Shown one piece after another: positions 11,134 through 22,700 of a stretch of 64,000 nucleotides of DNA. The first letter of the stretch is position 1. Every line of letters begins with the position of its first letter. A program made the translations under genes and the position numbers. Under the pieces are notes generated by a model. It searched no databases, was not told the origin of the DNA, and saw only the letters and a program-made list of their open reading frames with translations. Source of the stretch: Tubiluchus corallicola (lineage: Eukaryota; Priapulida; Priapulimorpha; Priapulimorphida; Tubiluchidae); NCBI GenBank assembly GCA_030141605.1, contig JAQGDQ010000004.1:1302001-1366000 (forward strand), in the 5' to 3' direction.

Positions 11134-13584
11134 TATATATATATATAAGCATAGGCACGAAAAATGTATATATATAATCTTTAATTTTTGAATTTTTTCT
11201 TTTTAGCATCGACACTTGCAGCATTTGCAGACACATTGTCTCAATTGAAAGATGTAAGTATCTTGTATATATATTATTCTTTAGGCGAAAATTTGTGAAT
11301 GCAAAGCTATGTTTATTTTATGCCAAACATTCTTAAAATTAAATCGTACGTTTATATTTGTCAAATTGGTGACTGCAACTTGGTGACAAAAGAACTCATG
11401 CATTTTTACCCAAAAAATCATAGACCATTTTTGTTCACCTTTTAATATATTTGGTCTGGCTTCACAATGAATCTCTTTATGACATACCGCAGAAAGGAAA
11501 GCTATTTAACCTAAAAGCACAAATTATTTTTCAAGCAATTAAAATTGCTGTGCAAGTTTAGTTTTAATTACATATTCAAAATTTTTGTTTTTTTCAGTAT
11601 GGATGGTATTGGGGGCCAATGAGCTTTGAAGAAGCCGAAAACAAACTGAAAAATGCACCTGATGGTTCATTTCTGGTTAGGGATTCATCAAATGACCGCT
11701 ATATTCTTAGTTTGACATTTAGAGCGGAGGGACGCACGCGACATACAAGGATTGAATATCATAAAGGTACGCTGAGCGCAGTAATCAGGTGTTATCATGC
11801 GTATGACGCATACCATCTTTGTTTTGTATATAGACTAGACTAGAATATTGTATTATGTTTTTTTTGTGTGTAACAATTCACACTAGTGCACCAGGATGCA
11901 TCAGTATGGGAAATGAGGTGTACCGTTTTTGAAAGGAATACCAGATGCTATTACTTTTTGGTTACAAAGAAAATTTTTGAAATACTTTGATAGCATACAA
12001 GTTACTAAGTTTATTTACTTAAATGTGTAATAAAAGGGTTAAGTAATGGGTGATTTGCATTTTACCTTAGAAAAAATTGACTTATTTTTAATTTTTTATT
12101 CTTCCTTGATTAATTCTTCAAGAGTGCAGTTTGAAGAATTTTCACAAAACTATGCTATTTTTTGATGATGCTTACGGACTTGCATAAGGAGTAGTTTTGA
12201 CAAACGTGCATTGGGCACAGCTATTGTCATCTAACTGTTAGAAAATCTTTGCAGTAGGTTATATGCAACTTTCCAACTTTGCAGCATCTCTTAATTAGAA
12301 TGTATTGGTGGATAATTAACAGCTACAAACTTTAGCAGCAATTAATGTCATGTTTGCAAAAGAAGATTATTAAATATGAGCAATGTGTGTCAGACTGTTA
12401 GTCGAGTTTTTGGCAGCATCATGTTGTGAACACGTTAAGTACTTGCATTTATTCCAACTTCCTAATCGTTTAATTGAATCAACAAAGATAGAATTTTGCA
12501 TTCTCACCTGAAGGTGTAATGCTCTTATTATAATCTACTTTGGTAATTTCGTGAAAAGTGTTGTATGTCAGATAATTTGTTTGACGTCTTACTATTTATT
12601 GTTGTCATTTATTTATCAATAGCATTATTGCTACATGATTTGTACAAATAGCTGTGTGTTAGAACAATGAGAATCACTGTGTGACATAAAATGCTAAAAC
12701 AATATTTTTAGGTCGATTTGGTTTTGGGGAGATAGAAAACTCGTTTGGATTTGGTAGTGTTGTTGATTTGATCGAGAACACGGTTGAGGAGTCATTGAAA
12801 GGCAACTACTGCTTTTTCCTCCGACATCCTGTGCATGGCCGTCCACCCACAAGAGTTTTACTGACTTCTCCTGTGTCTCGGTTTGCCACGATGAGATCTT
12901 TGCAGCATATGTGCAGGTATGAATTCATTTCTTGTCCAGTGAGATGATTATTGCAGGACTGACAGGAACCAAGTAATATAATTGTTGCTTGCAATCAGAA
13001 ATTAATTTTTCCGGCAAGAAATAAAAGATTATTTTCTCCGGCGTGACATCAATGCTTTTTTTAACTCGATCTACAATATATACATAAATACATGGAAAAC
13101 AGTTGCACATATATTTGTTACATGTAATAATTTTTGATTTAAGAAATTTAGGCCGAGAAAGCCATATTTGGACTCATAGCTTAAAGACAGATATCAGAAA
13201 GCGAAGTGATGCAATATCAATAATTATATAGATTGTTGACATTATCGTGCAAGGCATAGCATGACAGAGTGAACACTAACTGAAAAGAAACTGTATTTTG
13301 GAAAAAAATTTCTGCCTTGTGAACTTTTCTGCTGTGATGCTTTTGTATACATACATTTTCTTCCTTGTGTGTTTACTACTCTTGTAATTGATACATAATG
13401 TTTTTGTTTTTCGGTTTACCATAACCGAAATTAATTTAGCATCCATCAGCTCAATGCCTTTAAATATGTTTTCAGGTTTGTGATACTTAGGAGCACTAGA
13501 TTTGATCACATAGATTGCCTGCCATTGCCGAGTCGTTTGAAGCACTACCTAAAGGATCCACATTATTATGCAGAACAACAGTAA
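6377..13584 (+). CDS. SOCS6/SOCS7-like SH2 and SOCS-box protein
   Basis: Exons: 6377-8384, 9104-9283 (or to 9343), 11207-11253, 11598-11766, 12712-12916 and 13476-13584, giving about 905 aa (925 with the longer exon 2). Residues 1 to about 725 are low in structure and carry proline SH3-type motifs: VPPRPPLR ~262, VPPRPPSR ~324, PPPLPRR ~369, PPPLPSRK ~385, PPIVPPKR ~440 and PPPPIPLRR ~634. A six-Gln run (8012-8029) lies in the same region. A WYWGPM signature opens the SH2 domain (~748-850), which has GSFLVRDSS with the phosphotyrosine-binding Arg. The SOCS box follows, with RSLQHMCRF (Elongin C contact) and CLPLP (Cul5 contact). In the family, the SH2 domain recruits phosphotyrosine targets and the box joins a Cul5 ubiquitin ligase that damps receptor signalling. 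The proline-rich N-terminus recalls SOCS7. Inference: this is the SOCS6/7 orthologue. The exon 2 donor and the 5' UTR are uncertain. Confidence 0.88.
8012..8029 (+). repeat. CAG/CAA run coding six glutamines
   Basis: Six consecutive glutamine codons (CAG with one CAA), flanked by histidines, lie inside exon 1 of the SOCS-like gene near residue 546. The run is short and is not evidence of an expansion. Confidence 0.9.
8850..9036. mobile_element. MITE-like element in SOCS-like intron 1
   Basis: The left end reads AGTCAAACCTCGTTATAATG. The right end on the opposite strand reads AGTCAAGCCTCTTTACACC, giving imperfect inverted ends about 187 bp apart. The end type (CAAACCTCGTTATAA) resembles pogo/Tigger-derived MITEs. 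There is no coding capacity. No clean target duplication was seen. Confidence 0.45.
9826..9885. repeat. CA/TG/TA microsatellite
   Basis: A run of CA dinucleotides with GC interruptions passes into GT and then TA repeats. It directly abuts the left end of the foldback element, so the element probably inserted into a TA tract. Confidence 0.85.
9886..11083. mobile_element. Foldback DNA element with ~325-bp terminal inverted repeats
   Basis: The left arm at 9886-10215 and the right arm at 10761-11083 are reverse complements along their whole length, roughly four-fifths identical by eye. They share long exact words, such as ACTATCGGTAATTGACTCAA and TTGACTCAATATTTTTCCTT. The outer ends read C(A/G)GTAG..GCCGCTTAAT and lie next to TA-rich sequence, which suggests TA target choice as in the Tc1/mariner superfamily (pogo-like ends). 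The 545-bp centre has a 69-codon open frame (10435-10644) without a motif I know, so the copy looks non-autonomous. It sits in intron 2 of the SOCS-like gene. Confidence 0.8.
11084..11153. repeat. TA microsatellite at right flank of foldback element
   Basis: Almost pure TA repeats are interrupted twice by CAC. They mirror the TA tract on the left side of the foldback element. Confidence 0.9.
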
Positions 13585-16500
13585 CAGTTAGTCATCATGC
13601 TTCGTAATCCCCATCATAACCCGGTTGTTTTTGTGAACTTGTTGACTTATTTGATTGTAGTTTATTGAGATATTATAATGGATATTTTATTTCAAGAAAA
13701 GTTGTTTTGGTAATAGTTGATTCATTAGTTAAGTGAATACTGTTGATGGCAAATGAGCTACATTGAAGCAAATTTTCTGGTTACGTTGTAAGTTCTTAAA
13801 TACAGTTGCAGCAGTACCTGTTTTTTTATTGCTTTGTTAATTGGTAACATCAGCGTGTGATTTATTATTATTAACTTTGTACGTTTTACTTATGCAGAAA
13901 CTTTTAATCTTTTCAGTTTATTTATATTTATGGTTCTTTTATTGCCTTTGTATTCATAGTAGTTCTATTTTTCTTCTCTTGTGCCACATGATGAAAACTG
14001 TTCCTACTAAGTAAAGTAAGATGGGTGGCTTAGTATGAATTTTGCTGAAATTCATTTTGTAGTTACAAAACTTTTCTCTGTAAATGTTCAGTATATTATA
14101 GTTGAAAATTTTATTAGATTTTTGTTATTTGCCAGACAAAAAATGTCATGTAGTGTGCTATTTGTTAAGATTATGCCACTGGTGTTTGTCAACTCATAAT
14201 TATAAATAATAGTTAAAATCTTGAGTCACTATTAGTTACCAAAAAATTTGTTTTACTTTTCATATTGAAAATGAGTTACTGAGAATTACTCAGATTACAT
14301 TTCATATTAAATTGATATAGTTTTGTCTGTTGCATAAATGTTTAGGCTACTGTTGTTGTTATTGATTTGTTGCTTGCTATTATTGTTTGTTGGCATGTTA
14401 ATTTATATACTACAGTTTATGTTGATTTTTAAACGGAAGTTTAAGAATTGATTGTAACCAATGCATCGTAAATAGATTTTATAAAATAGGATACACAATT
14501 AATTGTGTGTAATTATGTGGTCTGCAATATAAATTATAACCTAAAAATGGTCTTTATGCTTTGTCAGTGTTATCTTGAAGAAAATGTATGCTTGGTGTCT
14601 ATGACAATGTTTGTTGTTCGTTAATAATTCGGTATGCTATATGACTCAATTGTCTCAGTGCTTCAGGTATATATTATTGTGCAGACTGCTTTTCACCCCC
14701 ATAGTGGAGCTAGGCAGTTCAATTAATGCTTACTGCAACTAGGCCTTTTAAAAGATTACTTTGCCATTGTGCTGACAACTCCGAAAGATACTGAAAACAA
14801 ACAGGTAGTTTAGTAGCTAAAAGGTCACATTGAAGTCCTCGTCAGCCCTCAAGCAAAATATGTAGTGCCAAATTTATCTTGAATACGGTAACTTTTCAAA
14901 AACGACTGAAGCGCTTTGAGAGGCACTCTCTAACTGCTTTCTATCAGTTGATAGACATAGCCTGTGCAGCCCGACTGTGTGAATTCGTTCTGACAGATGG
15001 CGAACTTGGAAATCATTAAATCTGATATGGTGCACATAATCTCAGGAGTTGCTCTATGCCTGGGCTTTGTTAGTGGGTTCAATCAAAAAGGTACTGGTTG
15101 GATCACTGTATTGAATTTTTCCATAATTTTTTGTGAAAATTACAATAATTTATGGAGAATTGAAACACTATACACACTAGCTTGTAAGAGATTCAGAATT
15201 TGTCAGCATGAACAAACCACAAAAAACAAAATGAAGTTCCAGGCTTCCTTGTAAATAGTCACTTTAGTGACTTAACCTGTTTCCATTGTCTTGTAGCAAG
15301 TTCTGTGGTCTTTCAAAGTGTGGCTTATTGACTATTAATTTTGCTGGCATTTGGCTTTACTTATGGATACTTGGACATGCACGAGGTTTCCAACTGTGTA
15401 TTCCAGAAACCAACCACATTCTATATTACTGTAGTTTGCCTTTAAAGGGCTTTCTCCTGCCTCAATGGTGATGACATAGTTCAATATTTTGTGTTTTTAT
15501 GTTAGGAGAATAGAATGGGGCGTAAGTCATTGTCATCTCATTATTGGCTCTGCCTGTTGTCTGCATTTCCGGCTTTTGTTGTGTCATAGCATAATATATG
15601 ATGCCATTAACAAATCAGTTATATCTACTTTAACTATATTCTGCCCTATGATACTATAATAATATAAAATTATAAAGTCGTACTTTAACACAAAATTAAA
15701 TAGTTTTAATTTTACTAAAATATTTCGCAGCAATTTAACAATTGAATAATAGTAACACAGTTCTTTTGAAATTGATGATCAACAAAACTATAATACACTA
15801 TAATAATATAAGCTGCAATATCACATTCTGTTTTCGTTGTAATAAGTGTTAATGCAAAATGTTGCAATATTACAATACATTACTTGCCAGTAAATTAATT
15901 TGCAGATACAACTTAAAAAGTACACAAAATATATTTCGATAAAGTGCCATTATGATATATGCCACCTCAGATATACACATTACCACCTTCGTAACATTTA
16001 CATCAGTGCCTACAGAAACTTTGAAAATGAAATACAGCAAATGTATTATCAATAAAGACTCTCGAAAATAGTACACCCCTGTAAATTATGTTTCATTACA
16101 CTACATACGAAAAATGTTCGTACTTCTTTGATCATATGTAGTTAGCAATAATTATCCAGTATCCATGAAATGTAAGTGAAGTGTTTTGATCCAATGTAAG
16201 ACATGTAAGGCACTTATGTTATTGCATAATAATGTACAAGTGACTTTTTAAATGGTTATAGTTACAAAGTATATTCTCTGATGAACATAAACACAAATTA
16301 ATCAATAATTGGCAACGACCTAATAATTTATGCAACATATACTTTTTCATTGTCGCACATCATATCACTTACTATGATTACTATAAATCCATGACACAGC
16401 TTCATTTTTTGCTAAAGGCCTAAAAGAAAATTATAAAAACCAACAGCACAACCCTTTGCAATAAAACAATTTGTGTTCTTCGTCAAAGTTCTTAGTTGTA

Positions 16501-16750
16501 ATTTTTAGTTTCCAGGTGCTCCGGACACTCAGCTAAAATCAGCTCAACTGATGGCAACAATCTTTGACAAAATTTCCCCATCACTTTTTCCTTCAATTAG
16601 ATTTTTTGGTGGCTTATCCAATACCTCCACTTACATTGTTTAAATTATGAATGCTGGCCAACATTAATGGTTGGCCGTAAAGCCCTTAACTATCCATAAA
16701 GCACAGCTGGCAATTCCTATTCATTCAACTTTAGTTTCAAATAAATCCCT
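13585..16750. other. Convergent spacer between the SOCS-like gene and NUB1
   Basis: This stretch should contain both 3' UTRs. I saw no clear AATAAA on the plus strand after the SOCS-like stop. ATTAAA at 14306-14311 is a weak alternative. A short candidate two-exon frame lies at 14997-15452 and is discussed as a finding. The rest is AT-rich with no recognised feature. Confidence 0.5.
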
Positions 16751-19700
16751 TTACTTGCATTTCAGCAATGCTTTATATTCATTTATATAATATATTTCCT
16801 CTTCTAAAGTTGAATCTAAATAATCTTCGTCTTCTTCTTCCTCAAAAGCATCAGCAATTAAATCTACTGCCTCCTCTTTTTCTTTCCTCTCCTCCAATTT
16901 TAATGAATCGGGTGAAGAAGCTAAAAATAATTTAAATAAGGTTTACATATATTTAAAAAAGTTTAAGCCATGTTTCAGTTTGTATACTAATTAACAAAGT
17001 ATAACTGATACGACCAAAAATGAAAAACAACTCTTGCATAAAAGCATGGCTGTTTCTTAATTACCAGTAACACTACGATAATGACTTAATAATCAATGAA
17101 CAGTACCTCATTGGTTAATATATTAGAATTGAACATAAATAAATATAATAAAAAAGATTTTACGACTTCTATAAACTTAGTGACAGAAATAGCTGCAAAA
17201 TGCGTATAAGCAAAAAACAAAAAAAATTTCTCCAGTATTTCCCCCACTACGGATTTGCATAGAAGTGTCAACCAACATGTTAGACACATTTTTATAAACT
17301 TCCATAGTGGCAGATTTTAGTTTCAATTATAAGTCAGTAGCTATTTTTACTTCCATACTGATAATTTAGTATAAAAAAATTTGAAAATTTGGAATGCAAA
17401 TATTGAAATATTGTTTGACCGTAGTTCTCACTTCAGTTTTTCAAAAGCATAACAGGCTTCACAAAATTTTTTGTCTTTGTTTTACAAAATTGTCAGATGA
17501 AATTATACTAAATTATATTATCCTTAATACGCTAAAAATAATGGGATTTTAAATGCATTTTGTACAGCTTAGCCCAGAGAAAACATTAGTATTCTTAATA
17601 CTTCTGAAAAATAATTTGATTTTTTGTTGTTGAGTGAGATTAATAAAAAAACTTGCATGTACTAGATGCAGATGACGAACAATCTGGATCAATTAAAGCT
17701 TGATTTTCAAGAAGAGACTGTAGACATCGATCAATGTTACCATGCCAGTGTTTTAACCACTTGGTAGCAATATCAATGTCAAATCCCATGGACAAAATCT
17801 GCAAAACAAAATATATTAAAGTGTAGTTTTAAGAAAGAACCTGTGAATATCCTATAATAGTTATGGCTCAACATGTTAACTTATTGTTTCTGACTCCTAA
17901 TTTAGCAGTAATTCACTCTAACAAAACAAACTTCTGGCACTTTTTGCCAAAAAACACCGACTGAAATTTAAATTTTGTTAACAGTCTACAGAAACACTGT
18001 ACCTGCAGTTTTATGAAAATAATGTAATTCTTGCAGTAACATTATTACCAATGGTTACTTTCTACATTTAAGAAATCAAACAACGTAAAAATGTAAAGAC
18101 GTTTGATTTACTTAAACCAAGCATATTGGTTTTTGTCCCATACATGCATAATTTTCTACGGCAATTCATTTAGCACCGTCTATTGTTAAATTACATTAGT
18201 TTCATTATGTAAGGACTCACTGTATCTAAATTTGAATTCTGAGTCTTACAACTTCACTTTAGATTCTAACATGCAGAAAAAGTGCAAAATCTAGAATCAA
18301 ATTATAATACCGGTAGTACCCTCTGCACCTAGTGAGCCTCCTTTTCAATCATTTAGAAAAGCCAAGCCTAAACAGCCAAGGCACTTTTACACCATCATCA
18401 TTATTCCGTTCTTTGCATTCCTTGTTCCACTTCATGCTCCACAGTCACATCCGTCTGTCCACTGCCCGTAAGCACAAGCACGCAGATTAGCTTGTTTTAA
18501 TTACTATCCAGAAGACAGTAAATAATTTAAACATAATTGCAATAAACATCCACACTCAGTCATCACAACAATACTTCTGTGTTCATAGAATTTTAGATGT
18601 CATTCCTTACATGATTATGTTGCTCCTCTGTAAAACTAAACAACTTTTTTGATCCCTTGTTTGGAGAGGTATCTTCTAGAAACATTAAATCAGGCTGATC
18701 TTGTATTATCTGTAACATAAAAAAGACTCATTTCAGTGACAGCATACAAACCAATTTCACATTTTGGAAATTTAGTGATGTTGAAGTTTTTAAGTGGCAC
18801 ATTAAGAATGTTAGTACAGCTACTCCAAAAAGAACTCCAGGTAGAATTTAGTTAGAATTCTAGGTTCTAGCAAATAAATTTTGCATGTTCTCTTATTTTC
18901 TTCACATGCAATCACCTTGTGTCTACTAATAAGCATGCATCAACTGCACTTCTGAAACTTGCCACATGATGTTGCAAACGGCTAAACTCAAAATTATATG
19001 AAGTTACATGACGAAAAATTAGGCAACACAGTTTATCTTCGATTATTCACTTACGGATTAATAATGCTTCAGATTATTTACTTGGTACTGTGTTAGCATT
19101 CTATTGCTACAATATCTAGCAAGCTTCTGAATGAAAGCTAGCTTATAAAGAAAAAGCAATGACTTATGGTTTTCATTGTTTTATTTATAAACAAAGTATA
19201 AACAGTGTAACAAAAATAAATTTTAACAGTACATTAAAGGTTTGTTCTTTCATGTGTATATTCAATTTGTTCATGACAAAAAAGTCAGCGCGAGATTTCA
19301 GCTGTGTACACTGTCTGGTAGTAGCTTTGTGTAGCTTTAAGTGAAAATAATTGCAATGGAAGATGCTTGTACATTCCATTCATATTCCCACAATGTTATA
19401 ATTATAGCGTTATGCATTAACACATTAAGAAGGTTGAGCTGAATAGAAATATTCATTAAGTTTAAAACATTAATTAAGACTTAACAGCCTTATTTCTATT
19501 CAGCTCAACCTTAACTGACTGAGATAAAAAAGACAATACATGTAGCAGATAACCAATTTTCTACAAATGCAAAACAGAAAAATTTAACTCATTTTCTTCT
19601 TTCACTACTTTATGCAACAATCTGTTATAATGCTATTACAGATTAATTACAGCACAGGCAGACAGTGTAGTACGAACTTGCCCCTAAGGTGACTGAATAT

Positions 19701-22700
19701 ACATTTTCAGTACATAAAAACTATAAGCAAAATATAAAAAAATTGATATTCCTTATCTATTTGATTATCAGTGTTTTCTTTCATTCACAGAGCCTTAGTT
19801 ACAGGCTAGCACAAATAAGCAAGAATTTGCTATCCAACTTTTAGGTAGGTAATGTTTGGAAAGACAATTCAGAAAACAGTCACAATTACAGACAGTTAAA
19901 AATTTATCAAGATGAAGAACTGAAAAATAATTTGATGCACCTGAATTGCTTGCTCTACGTTATTGTTTGCATGCCTTAGACCTTCTCTGGCAGCTGGTGC
20001 AGGATAACCCATGTTCAGGAGTGTTTCATAGTGCTCCACAATAACCCTAACATAAATGAAATCAATCTAAACCTTCTACAATAAGAAGTTCACAACCCAT
20101 CAGATATGTATATATTCAGGATTTTCTGAAAATTAAAAACCATTTTTAGAAAAACAGTGAGAACAAAAAATTTGTGTTCATTTTTAAATATGTTACCTTC
20201 TTACCTTATATTAATAACATATATCTTACACAACTGTTCAATGCAGTTTAGTAGTCTTAGTTGAGGCAATTTCAAAAAAATATATAATTTGATGTTTATT
20301 AATTAAATATTGAAAATTCAATATTCAATATTCAATAATATATTCAAACAGCCAAAATGCCACCAAACAGAGTCAAGAACAGCTAATAGCGCTTTAAGCC
20401 AGATGTACCACTAGACTGAGCAGACTTTATCAAAAATTTGGTGTACATATGTAAACAAAATTTTTCATTATATTATGGGTGAACATGTTTATCCGAAATT
20501 GAAACAAAAAGTGTTAAAGTGTCAAAGTAACACTGAACAATTAAATTCCTGAACAAATTAGTAGTCATACCATGGGAAAGAATGATCATGTTGCAGGAAA
20601 GTAACAAATACATACCATTTCCCACTAGTTGTCTTGCCAAGTGATTTTTGGAAACGTTTAGCTTTCCGTTCTTTTTTCTCTTTTTCTTGCCGTTCCTTTT
20701 TCTCCTGTTTAAGAACCAACAAGCAGTTTGAAAATTTCCGAAATAATTAGCACATAAGTTCCAAGTTTGAATCAATGCCCTTCAAACAAAACTGGGACTA
20801 TTTTTATCTAGAAACAGATATTTTATCTTCCACAGCAATGAGACCACTTATGTTTATATATAGTTTGAATAAATTAAACATTTTGCAAATTTTATTACTA
20901 ACATCTCTAAAATATTTTTCTTCAGCATAAAAGGTAAGTTTTTTGCAGTGGCAATGTAATTACTTTATAATTTAAAAAATTTAAAACAAACTCTGATTTG
21001 TCGGAAATCTTAACTTAATCAATAACAAAAATAACAAGGAAACATCAAAAAAATATAACATATTCACAAATTTTGAACGATGGACACAGCGTCTTTCACA
21101 GAGATGTAGTTGGGATATCAAACATTTGCATTATTTACTGTGGAAGTATAACTTAATTAAAGAAAGAATCACGTAACATCACATTTTACTGGCATGCATC
21201 GTCATCGTTAACCAAAGATCTTGCTATACGTTCAAACTCGCATAATATATTGCACGTTCCTCACCTCCCTTCTATGAACTATATGTGAAACAGCCATTTC
21301 AACGTTTCCACTACACCGTCTCAGACCCAATCGAGCTTCTGCTGTAGAGAAGCCAAGTGCCATCAGTTGACTTAATTTATTGTCTTCAACTGTCAAAAGC
21401 TGCACCTCTGAAGAAGCCTAAAAAGTCCATATCACTAGTAAAATGATACAAACTAGCATAGTAACTAGAGCTACCAAAGTTGATATTTGCAGTTGGCAAA
21501 AAGCTCTTTCCTGATGCTTTACTGATATTTGGCTGATGACAAAATATTTACGTTTCCGATGTGTTGACACAACTGCCCATGGAACACAAGATTAAAAAAA
21601 CAGATCAGCTTTAGTGCAAGTTTCTTAATTTACAAGACAAGTAGAGTTCACATGTTACAACTTAAGATATATAAACATAGTGTGACTGCATAAGTCGTGC
21701 CAAAGCTATTATATGAACCCAAACAAAAAATATTTTTGGCTAGGGTAACATGAAAAAATCAAATATTTTTGTAGGTAGATGTTTTTTTGATTTATTTGTC
21801 AAATAATAGTGAACTTTGTGTGTACTAACTAGTATTTCTGTACTACACAAATGTACAATCAGTAAACAAATAGCCACTGCAGATACCCGTTCAAGCCATG
21901 TAACATGTTTTTGATTTTAATGAAAAAATAGTGCAGACTGGTGCAACCAAATTATCTGTGCATTTGATAAATTAAAATGACAAATTCATAACTTCTGTCA
22001 ATTAGACTGCTTATAAAAATAAAATGCACTTGAACTGAATTAACTTCTGTCGGAAGAGCAGCATTCAGCAAAGACAGTATTAGAGGGAATCATCTTGTCT
22101 TGTTTTATATCACAAAATGTTGTTCGTGCTACAATTTTGTTTCTTTAATAATATTTTTTTACAAAATGTTTAATTATGTATTCAAAATTACATTTTAGTA
22201 TTTTGGTACCTTATTAATTAATCGTGCAGCATTGTCTTTATCATTTTTATGAAAAGCTAAAATTCCTTGCAGCAAATGTAGTCTAACAAACAGCACCAAT
22301 TCCTTTGTATCATCACCCTAAAACATTACATCAAATGATAATAATAATATAAATACATAATAACTTGCCTGCCAGTCAGTTCAATAGTGAAGTGAATAGT
22401 ATTTAACTATTGAAAAGTATCAATAAGGATATACAAAACCAGGATCGGTGATCAATTACCTGACTGCAATGCCACAAATAATTATTATAACAGCACTTAG
22501 ACAAATTGAGCACAGATAACTACACCATAAAACAATATTTAGTAATAAATAACGATTAAAAATAAATAAGTGACACTGATTCAAGTTTCCCGAATGAAGT
22601 CAAAATGGACCATTCCTAAAATTATTTAGCTTCCCCTAGGAGAAGTGTTATTGGCAGACCATAGCTCGTTTAATTTTTTGGGGCAACTTTGAGTGTGGGA

